DNA from: Thermoanaerobaculia bacterium
GTDB lineage: Bacteria; Bacteroidota; Bacteroidia; Chitinophagales; Saprospiraceae
Reading direction: 5' to 3'
DNA length: 14,344 bases
Assembly (NCBI GenBank): GCA_023151335.1
Contig: JAKLJF010000052.1
Span: 1 to 14,344, forward strand
Part shown: positions 1-7,450 of the stretch, piece by piece
Layout: each line of letters opens with the position of its first letter
How positions within the stretch are numbered: position 1 is the stretch's first letter
Program-made: the position numbers and the translations under genes
The notes under the pieces: generated by a model
What the model was told of the DNA's origin: nothing
The model's input: the letters and a program-made list of their open reading frames with translations, nothing else
Database searches by the model: none

Positions 1-389
1 ATACAGCATGCCAATCCATACAAGGTGAGAGCGTACCGGGGTGGAGCGAAAGCGGTACAGGCTATGGCGAAAGCCGTTACCGGGATTGTCTTTTCCGGCG
101 ACGGCGAAGCATTGCAGGCCATGCCGGGCATCGGCGAAAGCCTCTCGGCCCCGGAAATGTAGCCTGGCTGCCGGTCTATCACACGGAGAAAGACGACTGG
201 TCGTTTTCGGCGTTGTATTCCAACACCGCCCGCGCGCATGAACTGGATAAAACATACGACTGGGTGGTTATTTATTGGGAAAATAAAGGCCACGAAGGAC
301 AATACACCGTGGTGACCGAAACCGGCGGCCCGCTCGAAGGAAAACGGGTGGTGCGGGGCCGGGAGGATGAATGCTTGTCATTACAATAA
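1..389 (+). pseudogene. Broken helix-hairpin-helix DNA-binding protein (PolX-like N-terminus), internally deleted, 5' end outside window
   Basis: Two pieces of one recognisable gene lie in different frames. Frame 1 (1-162) reads NPYKVRAYRGGAKAV and then MPGIGESLSA, which is the helix-hairpin-helix domain found at the start of DNA polymerase X and related DNA-binding proteins, and then stops at TAG 160-162. From about 150 the family continues in frame 3 with AWLPVYHTEKDDWSF, SNTARAHEL, DWVVIYWE and TVVTETGGPLEGKRVVRGRE, ending at TAA 387-389. This is the known C-terminal end of such proteins. The segment normally between them, roughly 130-170 residues by memory of the family, is absent, and the join shifts frame. 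The first residues lie before the window. The sequence therefore supports a dead gene. An assembly error that dropped the middle would look identical and cannot be excluded here. Confidence 0.8.
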
Positions 390-445
390 TTCTTATAGGG
401 TATCAAAAGGGTATGCTAAAATTTTCTCGCCGTAGATTATTTTAA

Positions 446-492
446 TTCACCACGGAGGCACGGAGAATAAAACTCCGTGCCTCCGTGGTGAA
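446..492. repeat. Perfect 20-bp inverted repeat with 7-nt loop
   Basis: The left arm at 446-465 contains CACGGAGGCACGGAG. The right arm at 473-492 is its exact complement over all 20 bases, around the loop AATAAAA at 466-472. No T-run follows on the plus strand, so a simple intrinsic terminator is a poor fit. It ends 4 bases before the TTTG of the queD promoter candidate. From memory, strings of this CACGGAGGCACGGAG type recur between genes in unrelated bacteria, so a REP-like mobile palindrome is the leading explanation. An operator is the alternative. Confidence 0.9.
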
Positions 493-495
493 AAA

Positions 496-526
496 TTTGC
501 CGCGGTTTACTTGCAAAAGACTTTTG
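496..526 (+). promoter_or_regulatory. Candidate Bacteroidota-type promoter for queD
   Basis: TTTG at 496-499 is followed after 19 bases by GACTTTTG at 519-526. This matches the -33 TTTG and -7 TAnnTTTG pattern of Bacteroidota sigma factors at all but one position, and the spacing is in the accepted 19-21 range. The predicted start of transcription, near 533, would leave a leader of about 23 bases before the ATG at 556. Sequence match only. Confidence 0.45.
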
Positions 527-555
527 ACACAACCCCTTGAAATTCAATCGAATCT

Positions 556-1014
556 ATGGAATCTACCCGTAAAATAAGAGTCACCAAATCCTTCACCTTC
601 GAAATGGCGCACGCCCTGGAAGGCTACGACGGGGAGTGTAAAAACCTGCACGGGCATTCGTTCCGCCTGGAAGTGACCCTGCGCGGGGCGCCCCTGCGCC
701 AAGCGGGGCACCCGAAAAACGGCATGGTGATGGACTTCAAAGACCTGAAAAAACTGGTGCAAACCCAGGTGCTCGGTGTTTTTGATCATGCCCTGGTTCT
801 GAACGAGTCAACGCCGGCCACCCTCGTGGAGGCGCTCAGGAGACACTATGAAAAAGTCGTCCTGTTACCTTTTCAACCCACTTCGGAAAATATGCTTCTG
901 CTGATGGTTGATAAAATCAGGGCAGGCCTCCCCGGTAATGTGGAATTGTACCGCCTGGTACTACACGAAACCGCTACCTCCTCCGCCGAATGGTGCGCAG
1001 AAGATAACCCCTAA
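556..1014 (+). CDS. queD: 6-carboxy-5,6,7,8-tetrahydropterin synthase, QueD/PTPS family
   Basis: This cytosolic zinc enzyme would convert 7,8-dihydroneopterin triphosphate to 6-carboxytetrahydropterin, the second step towards queuosine. Zinc ligands are visible as H19 (in FEMAHAL) and H32/H34 (in CKNLHGH). The catalytic C28 sits three residues before HGH. The CxxxHGH spacing is the QueD form, while eukaryotic-type PTPS has a longer spacing. D77-H78 (FDHALVLNE), the PTSEN motif at 108-112 and E138 (LHETATSSAEW) complete the active site. At 152 residues it is somewhat longer than the E. coli enzyme, with the extra length before PTSEN. No Shine-Dalgarno sequence is seen, as is usual in this phylum. 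No other queuosine gene is in the window, so it stands alone between a palindrome and a convergent gene pair. Neopterin-type activity cannot be ruled out. Confidence 0.9.
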   Translation: MESTRKIRVTKSFTFEMAHALEGYDGECKNLHGHSFRLEVTLRGAPLRQAGHPKNGMVMDFKDLKKLVQTQVLGVFDHALVLNESTPATLVEALRRHYEKVVLLPFQPTSENMLLLMVDKIRAGLPGNVELYRLVLHETATSSAEWCAEDNP

Positions 1015-1067
1015 ACTCTCTAAACCTTCTAAACCTCATAAACCTTCTAAACCCTCATAAACCCTCA
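1012..1067. repeat. Short tandem array of TAAACC-type units between convergent genes
   Basis: Six degenerate units of 9-10 bases start at 1012, 1021, 1030, 1039, 1048 and 1058. Each begins TAAAC and ends CTC, TTC or CTCA; for example TAAACCTTC occurs twice and TAAACCCTCA twice. The array begins with the TAA stop of queD and ends on the TGA (read as TCA at 1065-1067) of the opposing gene. It fills the whole gap between the two and no hairpin terminator is evident. Confidence 0.85.
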
Positions 1068-2087
1068 ATACCGGTACAACGCATTCACCGGCGTATAAGC
1101 CAGCGGGAGCGCTTCCCGGTCGGTCAGGTAAACTTTCCCGCCGTTTATAAATACCTGGACGGCGGCCAGATTGGTGAGTGCGGTATCGGAAGGATTCCGT
1201 TTGTTGTCTATCCGCACTTCGCCGTCGGTTTTATCGTAAACGCCCCAGATCTCTTCATTTTTATCCAGGAACAACGCGTCTACCCGCCCGCCAATCGCTG
1301 CGGGGATTACTTCCCGGATGTCGGTGGCGGTGCGCTCCGTATCGCGCAGCTGGCTGAGCAGTTCTGCCTGCTGACGGCGTTCCTTATCGAAATAAAAAGC
1401 CAGCATATCCCATACCTTTTTGTGCAGATCGGGCAGCGGCACGTGTTTCGGGTTTCCGGTCAGCGGTTCCGGATACAGGTAGGGGTAAGTATTGACTTCC
1501 CGGTAAATAGGCGTCAGATACTCCAGTGCGGCTACAACGAGCGGCGCATTGCTGCCGGCCAGCACGGGCGCGATTTCTTTGTCCACGGCATCGAAGAAGC
1601 TGCGGATCTCATCCTTTTCATCCGCCTGCCATTCGCCGTGGCCGTGGAAAACGGCCTGGATATGACCGCTCATTTTCGTGGCGTGATATCCGAGGAATTT
1701 CTGTTCGTAGTCGTAACCGACGACTTCTTCCAGCCGTTGCGGCAGCGGCGGCTCGAACAGCACTTCTTCCATGTTTTCCCGGTTTCCGCGATACAGTTGT
1801 ACTTCGTGGAAATTGAGCGTCAGCAGGAAAAATTCGCCGGTGCCCGTAAAGAACGGCAACAGCGGTTTGAGGTAAAACTCGGTGGAAAAGTGGAAGAAAG
1901 GTTCAAAAGTCAGGGGAAGGGTGAAATAACGCAGGTAATTGCCGGCGGCAAAAACAGCCAGCCCTTTATCCTGGTGCCGCCACAGGTCGGGGTCTTCGAG
2001 CAGTCCGTGCAGGGGCTCCAGGAATTTTGCGATGGCCGGCGCCTCATAACGCCGTTTTTCCATTTCTTCCCTGATCTGCCTGACCAT
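1065..2087 (-). CDS. baeRF-family protein (bacterial relative of archaeo-eukaryotic release factors), probably 5'-truncated
   Basis: I recognise this as one of the bacterial archaeo-eukaryotic release factor (baeRF) families, probably family 3 or 7. The cues are the block with HATKMSGHIQAVFHGHGEW, then PLVVAALEYLTPIYREVNTY, the GNPKHVPLPDLH segment, and the C-terminal PAAIGGRVDALFL followed by WGVYD. No GGQ tripeptide is present, so peptide release is not implied, and the cellular role of these families is poorly known. The ATG at 2087 is the first possible start. The same frame is open back to the methyltransferase stop and reads GHDNLNHEDQITFKN, which also resembles the family, but it has no ATG, GTG or TTG. 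The usual first 25-30 residues with a PTHR-like motif are missing. It lies 69 bases after the methyltransferase and is probably co-transcribed with it. Confidence 0.7.
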   Translation of the reverse strand: MVRQIREEMEKRRYEAPAIAKFLEPLHGLLEDPDLWRHQDKGLAVFAAGNYLRYFTLPLTFEPFFHFSTEFYLKPLLPFFTGTGEFFLLTLNFHEVQLYRGNRENMEEVLFEPPLPQRLEEVVGYDYEQKFLGYHATKMSGHIQAVFHGHGEWQADEKDEIRSFFDAVDKEIAPVLAGSNAPLVVAALEYLTPIYREVNTYPYLYPEPLTGNPKHVPLPDLHKKVWDMLAFYFDKERRQQAELLSQLRDTERTATDIREVIPAAIGGRVDALFLDKNEEIWGVYDKTDGEVRIDNKRNPSDTALTNLAAVQVFINGGKVYLTDREALPLAYTPVNALYRY

Positions 2088-2156
2088 ATTTTTGAAAGTG
2101 ATCTGGTCTTCATGGTTGAGGTTGTCATGGCCGATGTTTTTAAGTGATAGTTTCCC

Positions 2157-2795
2157 TTATTTTTTATCTGCTTTTACCACGATAAAAGAGCCTTCGCCAT
2201 AGCCCGTTTTGGGGGTCTGGATTTCCCGGATCGTATCGAGTTTCCCAAAAAGGGTCTGTATAAAGTCGGGATTCCGGAACCCTGCATTTTCCAGCATTTT
2301 CTGGACGCGGTCTGTGGGGTAAAAAGTGGCGTGCCGGTAAAAATGGCTGCGGTGGCGTTTCTGATGGTATGCCTGTCCCACGGGGCTGTCTTTTTCGATA
2401 AAACCGGCGATCACCGAACCGCCCGGTTTCAACACCCGGAAAGCTTCTTTGAAAGCGGCCTGTACGTCGTCGAGGTGTTCGAGGGTGACGAACAACACGA
2501 AATCGAAACTCATGTCGCCATAAGGCAACCGTTCCGCCACCGCGTTCATCACCTCGATGCCGCGGCGGGCGGCCAGTTCGCGCATGCGCCCGGAGGGTTC
2601 AATGCCTTCCCGGATGCCCAGCGGTTCCGCATAGCGGCCGCTGCCCAGGCCCACTTCGATGCCCCGCACATCCGGCCCTACTTTCAATAATTGCGTTTTC
2701 AGGGCGTTTAATTCCGATTCATAGACGAAGTGATGTTCGCCGAACCACGCTTCGTATTCCTCGGTGTATTGTTCAAAAGGTTGTACCTGTAACAT
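2157..2795 (-). CDS. Class I SAM-dependent methyltransferase (UbiE/Methyltransf_11 type)
   Basis: This is a 212-residue soluble Rossmann-fold methyltransferase. Motif I is GIEVGLGSGR (residues 45-54), with the adenosine-binding acidic residue in GIEPSGR (E66). The segment PYGDMSFDFVLFVTLEHL (91-108) is the motif II/III region typical of the ubiquinone/menaquinone methyltransferase-like superfamily. LKPGG at 122-126 is the conserved loop before strand 5. The C-terminal part, with AYHQKRHRSHFYRHATFY, is a substrate cap that I cannot match to a known acceptor, so the substrate is unknown. It is first in a minus-strand pair with the baeRF-type gene. Its stop codon is in the same frame as that downstream gene. 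It is divergent from the Lon-like protease gene. Confidence 0.85.
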   Translation of the reverse strand: MLQVQPFEQYTEEYEAWFGEHHFVYESELNALKTQLLKVGPDVRGIEVGLGSGRYAEPLGIREGIEPSGRMRELAARRGIEVMNAVAERLPYGDMSFDFVLFVTLEHLDDVQAAFKEAFRVLKPGGSVIAGFIEKDSPVGQAYHQKRHRSHFYRHATFYPTDRVQKMLENAGFRNPDFIQTLFGKLDTIREIQTPKTGYGEGSFIVVKADKK

Positions 2796-2953
2796 GATAG
2801 TTTATTTTTTGAACATCAAAAAATGATCGCTTATGCACGACAAATAAACCGTCTTGTAATATTTCAGGGAATGACCTGTCAGCCCACAGAAGGTGATTTG
2901 TATCATTGAAAAGGGCGCCATTCTCCGGTGACCTTAGCATCAAATAAAAGCAA
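2796..2953. promoter_or_regulatory. Divergent intergenic region of the methyltransferase and Lon-like genes
   Basis: Both flanking genes start here and run outward, so promoters for both strands are expected in these 158 bases. The best -7 look-alikes are TATCATTG at 2901-2908 on the plus strand and TTTATTTG (plus-strand 2841-2848, read on the minus strand). Each differs from TAnnTTTG at one position. Neither has a TTTG at the expected distance upstream, so the exact sites are uncertain. No hairpin or riboswitch-like structure was noticed. Confidence 0.3.
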
Positions 2954-5386
2954 ATGATGAAACTACTCCCGGAACAACTTCGCAAGACTTACGATCCGCT
3001 TTCGTTGCCGGATTCTGCCAAAACAAACGGCGACAGTGCAAAAGCCATTATCGGCCAGGAACGGGCGGTAAAAGCCCTCAAATTCGGCCTGGGCAACAAA
3101 GGGCAGGGATTTAACATATATGTTTCGGGCGTACCCGGCACGGGCAAACAAACCGCCGTCCGGCATTTCTTAAAAGATATGGCCCAACAGGAGCCTACGC
3201 CCGGCGACTGGTGCTACGTGAACAACTTTACCGATCCCTACCAACCCCGCAAACTCAGCCTGCCCAAAGGCCAGGCCCGCGCTTTCCGAAACGACGTGCA
3301 CCAATACGTCACCAACGCCTGGGCGGCCCTGCTCAAAGTGTTCGAAAGTGAAGAATACGGCAAAAAACGGGAAACGGTGATCCAGAAACTCCGCGACGAG
3401 GAAGCCGGCATTTTCGAGACGCTGGGCAGAAAAGCGTATGAAGGGAAATTTATTATCCAGCGAACGCCCCTGGAACTGATCGCCGTGCCTATGGTGGACG
3501 GGCGCCCCATGACCGACAAAGAATTCCTCGAACTCAGCGAAAAGGAACAGGAACGTATCCTGCAAAAGCAGGATGCCCTGAAAGAAGACCTGCGGCAAGC
3601 TGCCCGGCAGATGAAAATACTCGAACGGCAAACCGACCAGGCGCTTTTCGACCTGGAATACAAAGTCGCTTCCGCCACGCTCGACGACCTGCTGGAAGAA
3701 ATTTCCGCCAAATACGCGTCCAACGCGCCGGTGAAACAGTTTCTGGACGAACTCAAATCGGATATTTTGGAACACCTGCATGAGTTTATCCAGTTCAAGC
3801 CGGAAAACAAACCCGAAGAGACCCTGCGGGAGGTAAAAAGAGACGGTACCATTCCGCGCCGCTACGAGGTCAACGTATTCATGGACAATACCAAAACCGA
3901 CGGCGCGCCCATCGTGCTTGAACTGAACCCCACGTACAACAACCTGTTCGGGAAAATCGAAAAAGAGTCGGTGATGGGCAACTGGGTGACCGATTTCACC
4001 CTCATCCGCGGCGGCGCCCTGCACGCCGCCAACGGCGGCTATCTCATCGTGCCGGCCATCGAAGTGCTGCGCAATTATTTCACCTGGGACAGCCTCAAAC
4101 GCGCCCTGCGCAACGGCTCGATCGTCATCGAGGAGCCGTCCGAACAACTGGGCTTCCTCACCACCAAAAGCCTGAAACCGGAGCCCATTCCCCTCAATGC
4201 CCAGATCATCCTGATCGGCAGCCCCATGATCTATTTCCTGCTGTACGAATACGACGAAGACTTCAAGGAGCTGTTCAAGGTAAAGGCCGATTTCGACACC
4301 GTGATGGAGAACACGGAGGCCAAGCTGGCGGATTTCTGCACTTTTATACAAAACGTCTGCACAGAAGAAAAACTCCTGCCCCTGAACGCTGGCGGCCTGG
4401 GTAAACTGCTTGAATTCAGCCACCGGAAGGCGGAAGACCAGGAAAAACTGTCCATCCGTTTCGGCGAGATCATCGATCTCGTGAAGGAAGCGCACCAGTA
4501 TGCCGCCCGCGACAAGGCGGCAGAAATCGGCGCTGAGCACATCCGCCAGGCCACCGCCGAACGCCTGTACCGTTCCAATCTCTGGCAGGAGAAAGTCCAG
4601 GAGATGATCCAAAAAAACATGATCTTCATCGACGTGGCGGGCGCCGAAACCGGCCAGGTGAACGGTATTTCCGTCATCAGCCTGGGCGACGTCGAGTTCG
4701 GACGACCCAACCGCATCACCGCCAGCGTCAGCGCCGGCGGAGCCGGCATCATCGACCTGGAACGCGAAGCCAAACTCGGCGGCCCCATCCACACCAAAGG
4801 CGTGCTCATCCTTTCAGGCTACCTGGCCGAGTTGTTCGGCAGCGACAAAGTCATCAGCCTGTCGGCCCAACTGGTATTTGAACAGAGCTACGGAGAAATT
4901 GAAGGCGACAGCGCCTCCAGCGCCGAATTGTACGCCCTGCTGTCGGGCCTGTCGGGCCTGCCGGTGCGACAGGGCATTGCCGTCACCGGCTCGGTCAATC
5001 AAAAAGGCGAAATCCAGGCCGTGGGCGGCATCAACGAGAAGATCGAAGGCTTTTTCGACGTGTGCAAACTCACCGGCCTGAACGGCGAACAGGGCGTGCT
5101 CATCCCCCACAGCAACCGGCAAAACCTCATGCTGAAAGAAGAAGTGGTGGAGGCTGTGCGCGCCGGCAAATTCCATATCTGGGCCGTGCAAACCATCGAA
5201 GAAGGCATAGAAATCCTCACCGGCGTAAAAGCCGGCCGGCGGCCCGAAGGCGAACGCCTGCGCTTCGAACCGGGCTCGGTGTTCGACCGGGTGAACCGGC
5301 GCTTTGTGGAGTTTGCAGAAATACTGCATGAGAGCACGGCGCCGCGGCTTGGGCGAAGAGGAAAGGGAAGGGCGAGGACATTTTAG
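2954..5386 (+). CDS. Lon-like AAA+ protease (AAA_32 plus Lon_C, peptidase family S16; YcbZ/LonH type)
   Basis: This ATP-dependent cytosolic protease has 810 residues. The Walker A motif GVPGTGKQT lies at 59-67. It is followed by GDWCYVNNFTDP, a signature of the AAA_32 group to which E. coli YcbZ belongs. A charged, probably coiled-coil insertion (about 110-300) interrupts the ATPase module, which resumes with GGALHAANGGYLIV and NAQIILIGSP. The protease domain spans about 570-770. The catalytic Ser is S653 in EGDSAS and the Lys is K696 in GGINEK. Their spacing of 43 equals that of S679/K722 in E. coli Lon, so the dyad looks intact. No N-terminal Lon substrate domain is present. The final 40 residues, basic and ending GRRGKGRARTF, look like a disordered tail. 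Two ATG codons in tandem (2954, 2957) could start it. The substrates of this group are unknown. Confidence 0.9.
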   Translation: MMKLLPEQLRKTYDPLSLPDSAKTNGDSAKAIIGQERAVKALKFGLGNKGQGFNIYVSGVPGTGKQTAVRHFLKDMAQQEPTPGDWCYVNNFTDPYQPRKLSLPKGQARAFRNDVHQYVTNAWAALLKVFESEEYGKKRETVIQKLRDEEAGIFETLGRKAYEGKFIIQRTPLELIAVPMVDGRPMTDKEFLELSEKEQERILQKQDALKEDLRQAARQMKILERQTDQALFDLEYKVASATLDDLLEEISAKYASNAPVKQFLDELKSDILEHLHEFIQFKPENKPEETLREVKRDGTIPRRYEVNVFMDNTKTDGAPIVLELNPTYNNLFGKIEKESVMGNWVTDFTLIRGGALHAANGGYLIVPAIEVLRNYFTWDSLKRALRNGSIVIEEPSEQLGFLTTKSLKPEPIPLNAQIILIGSPMIYFLLYEYDEDFKELFKVKADFDTVMENTEAKLADFCTFIQNVCTEEKLLPLNAGGLGKLLEFSHRKAEDQEKLSIRFGEIIDLVKEAHQYAARDKAAEIGAEHIRQATAERLYRSNLWQEKVQEMIQKNMIFIDVAGAETGQVNGISVISLGDVEFGRPNRITASVSAGGAGIIDLEREAKLGGPIHTKGVLILSGYLAELFGSDKVISLSAQLVFEQSYGEIEGDSASSAELYALLSGLSGLPVRQGIAVTGSVNQKGEIQAVGGINEKIEGFFDVCKLTGLNGEQGVLIPHSNRQNLMLKEEVVEAVRAGKFHIWAVQTIEEGIEILTGVKAGRRPEGERLRFEPGSVFDRVNRRFVEFAEILHESTAPRLGRRGKGRARTF

Positions 5387-5445
5387 CAAGAACGGACAAA
5401 CACAAAGTCCGCTTTCGCGCCATTTTTGCTCCAAACCCGGGGTTT

Positions 5446-5640
5446 ATGCAAATTCGTTTCTTTGCCTGTTTATTGTTGTTTTGGCATTATAATGACGTTG
5501 GTCTGGCACAAACCGACCAGGCCTTCCCTGCTGCCACGTCCAAAGGTATTTACCGCTTCGACGACGGCAGTTACTTTGAAACGCTGACCGGGTGGGTGAA
5601 AGAAGTTGTAAAAGAAGAACAGTTGATCAAAAGACCTTGA
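5446..5640 (+). CDS. Small exported peptide of unknown function
   Basis: This 64-residue reading frame begins with a plausible signal peptide (residues 1-22, hydrophobic FFACLLLFW core, likely cut before Q22 in GLAQ). That leaves a mature peptide of about 43 residues containing KGIYRFDDGSYFE and an amphipathic-looking end WVKEVVKEEQLIKRP. I do not recognise a family. The main argument that it is real is context: it starts 59 bases after the protease gene and its TGA ends 2 bases before the ATG of the next exported protein, which fits translational coupling. It may be an accessory of the barrel or propeller encoded next. A chance open frame remains possible at this length. Confidence 0.55.
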   Translation: MQIRFFACLLLFWHYNDVGLAQTDQAFPAATSKGIYRFDDGSYFETLTGWVKEVVKEEQLIKRP

Positions 5641-5642
5641 TT

Positions 5643-6299
5643 ATGCGGTATTATCTCCTGATTTTATCTGCCGGCCTGTTTCATTTTAACGTAAGCTCCT
5701 TTGCCCAGAACGGAACGGCAGCCCGGCATTTCGACGGCTTTTATCTCGGCGCAAACGCCGGTTCGCAGAACCTTTTCGGCGGCTCGTTGGTGGACGGCAC
5801 GGATGTGCTGGCCCAGGAGTCCCGTTTTGTGGCGGAGTTGTTTACAGGCTTTCGAAAACAGTTTCTGAAAGGCCGGCTGCTCGCCGGGGCGGAAGTCCAG
5901 ATGGGCTTTACTGACGGCGATCTTATGCACTACGATCCGGATAAATCCCTGAAGATCAACTACCGGAACGGTTTTCAAAGTGGTTACGGATTGACGTTGG
6001 GCGCCGTTTTTTTCAAAAATAAAAATCTGCTGGCATACGCATACACCTTCGAGACAAAACGGAAATTTGACGTAACGATCCGGGAGGGAGCCGCTACGTA
6101 CAAGCAAAAAGACGAACAGGGAATGCTCAAATACGGCCTGGGACTGGAGGCAAGGGTTTGGCGGGGTCTACATGCACGGGCCACGCTCGGCAGGCTGCGG
6201 GTCGATTTCGGCGATTTGAAAACCAACATTAATGTGGAGGACAAATGGGACGTGACATTGGGCGTGGTTTACCAGTTTAAAATAAACATAAAAAAATGA
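5643..6299 (+). CDS. Outer-membrane beta-barrel protein, probably 8-stranded, function unknown
   Basis: This is a 218-residue protein starting at ATG 5643. That start was chosen over an upstream ATG at 5592 because it puts a clean signal peptide (MRYYLLILSAGLFHF... cut at SSFA-Q) at the amino end. The mature part alternates polar and hydrophobic residues in strands with glycines and aromatics: FYLGANAGSQNLFGG, RLLAGAEVQMGFTDG, GYGLTLGAVFF, LLAYAYTFETKRKF, LKYGLGLEARV, LHARATLGRLRVDFG and KWDVTLGVVYQFKI. This is the pattern of a small OmpA/OmpW-like or porin-family barrel. It does not end in the classical terminal Phe, because a short KINIKK tail follows. It overlaps the next gene by four bases (ATGA), so the two are almost certainly co-transcribed and translationally coupled. 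Whether it transports, anchors or only stabilises a partner cannot be told. Confidence 0.75.
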   Translation: MRYYLLILSAGLFHFNVSSFAQNGTAARHFDGFYLGANAGSQNLFGGSLVDGTDVLAQESRFVAELFTGFRKQFLKGRLLAGAEVQMGFTDGDLMHYDPDKSLKINYRNGFQSGYGLTLGAVFFKNKNLLAYAYTFETKRKFDVTIREGAATYKQKDEQGMLKYGLGLEARVWRGLHARATLGRLRVDFGDLKTNINVEDKWDVTLGVVYQFKINIKK

Positions 6300-7450
6300 C
6301 AAGACTGCTTTGCACCCTGCTGCTGCTCTTCGTCGCCGGAAACCTGCTCCGCGCACAAACCATACTCGTCAGCAGCCGCAACACCAACTCCGTCAAACAA
6401 TACGACCCCGAAGGCAATTACCTCGGCGACTTTGTGGCAGCCAACAGTGGCGGCCTGTCCCTGCCGCAAGAAGTCGTCTGGCACCCCGACGGATTCCTGC
6501 TCGTGACGGGGAGGGGTAATACCGCCGTCAAAAAATACGACGGCGCTACCGGCGCTTACCTCGGCAATTTCACGAGCGGCTATACGCTCGACAATCCGAC
6601 CAAAACGACCATCTGGCAGGACAGCCTTCTTTACATCAGCCAGTGGGGCGCGTCGAAAAACAAGGTGGTCCGCTTCAACCTGAAAACCGGGGTCTTCCTG
6701 GACGAATTTACCGAAGTGGGCGTACCCAACGGCTGCGGCCATGCGTGGGATGCCAACGGAAATCTGCTCGTGGCGCAGTTTGGCAATGGCGCCAACGGCA
6801 AGGTGCTCCGATTCGACCCCGGCGGCGTATACCTCGGCGATTTCATCCCATCCACCCAATTGCAGGGGCCAGTCAACCTATGGTTCGATACCACGGGCAG
6901 TCTTTTTGTTGCCGACTGGACTTTGGGCAGCGTACTGAAATTCAACGGCTCGACGGGCGATTTCTGGGGGGGCGCCATCTCGGGCCTTACCAATGTGGAA
7001 GGATTTGCTTTCGACGCCAGCGGCAGACTCTACCTCTGCGATTGGACCCAAAACAAGGTATTCCGCTATGATTTTGCTGCCGGAACACTCACCCCTTTCA
7101 TCGTCTCGGACGGATTGGTTGCACCAAACAGCATACTCATCCGGCAGGGCACAAGCGCTACCGACAATGCGGCGAGAAACCGCACCCGGCTTCAGGTATC
7201 CCCCAACCCAACAAGCGGACCGCTCCGCGTTTCCTATTTTTTGGAAAAAACAGCAGCGGTGCAACTGGAGGTAGTGGATACCCTGGGACGAACCGTATCT
7301 GTCGTTTTTTCGGGACGGCAGACAGCCGGAAACCATGCGGAAACCTGGACAGGTCTGAAAGCCAATGGTTTGCAAACAGAAGCAGGCGTGTATTTTATAA
7401 GACTGGCGGCAGGAAATGAGGTGGCGACAGTGCGGATCGTTTGGAAATGA
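6296..7450 (+). CDS. Secreted six-bladed NHL-like beta-propeller with T9SS C-terminal sorting domain
   Basis: This is a 384-residue protein with a signal peptide at 1-20 (cut LRA-Q). Six spaced copies of a motif V-x-x-[YF]-[DN]...G-x-[YF]-L-G-x-F are visible: VKQYDPEGNYLGDF (33-46), VKKYDGATGAYLGNF (78-92), VVRFNLKTGVFLDEF (124-138), VLRFDPGGVYLGDF (170-183), VLKFNGSTGDFWGG (213-226) and VFRYDFAAGTLTPF (254-267). This gives a six-bladed NHL/SMP-30-like propeller. Residues 298-384 form a type A T9SS sorting domain: LQVSPNPTSGPLRVSY, VVDTLGRTV, and a final GVYFIRLAAGNEVATVRI. Export through the type IX system to the cell surface or medium follows from established T9SS biology. No catalytic motif is evident, so a binding role is as likely as an enzymatic one. 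It starts inside the stop codon of the barrel gene. Confidence 0.88.
   Translation: MTRLLCTLLLLFVAGNLLRAQTILVSSRNTNSVKQYDPEGNYLGDFVAANSGGLSLPQEVVWHPDGFLLVTGRGNTAVKKYDGATGAYLGNFTSGYTLDNPTKTTIWQDSLLYISQWGASKNKVVRFNLKTGVFLDEFTEVGVPNGCGHAWDANGNLLVAQFGNGANGKVLRFDPGGVYLGDFIPSTQLQGPVNLWFDTTGSLFVADWTLGSVLKFNGSTGDFWGGAISGLTNVEGFAFDASGRLYLCDWTQNKVFRYDFAAGTLTPFIVSDGLVAPNSILIRQGTSATDNAARNRTRLQVSPNPTSGPLRVSYFLEKTAAVQLEVVDTLGRTVSVVFSGRQTAGNHAETWTGLKANGLQTEAGVYFIRLAAGNEVATVRIVWK

Noticed and set aside
41..241. 66-codon frame at the window start
   Set aside because: Frames 1 and 3 carry the two halves of the HhH protein. This frame 2 reading is arginine-rich shadow text.
1422..2147. 241-codon plus-strand frame opposite the baeRF gene
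   Set aside because: It is antisense to a recognisable family and shows no motifs of its own.
3170..4792. 540-codon open frame on the minus strand opposite the Lon-like gene
   Set aside because: It lies wholly inside a well-supported protease gene. Its composition (rich in F, V, G, D, Q) is that of a reverse-frame shadow and no motif is present.
4901..5060. Possible loss of the protease active site in the Lon-like gene
   Set aside because: S653 and K696 are both present with the standard 43-residue spacing, so the dyad looks intact.
5393..5413. CGGAC / GTCCG five-base inverted repeat after the Lon-like gene
   Set aside because: The stem is only 5 bp with a 9-base loop and no T-run directly after it, too weak to call a terminator.
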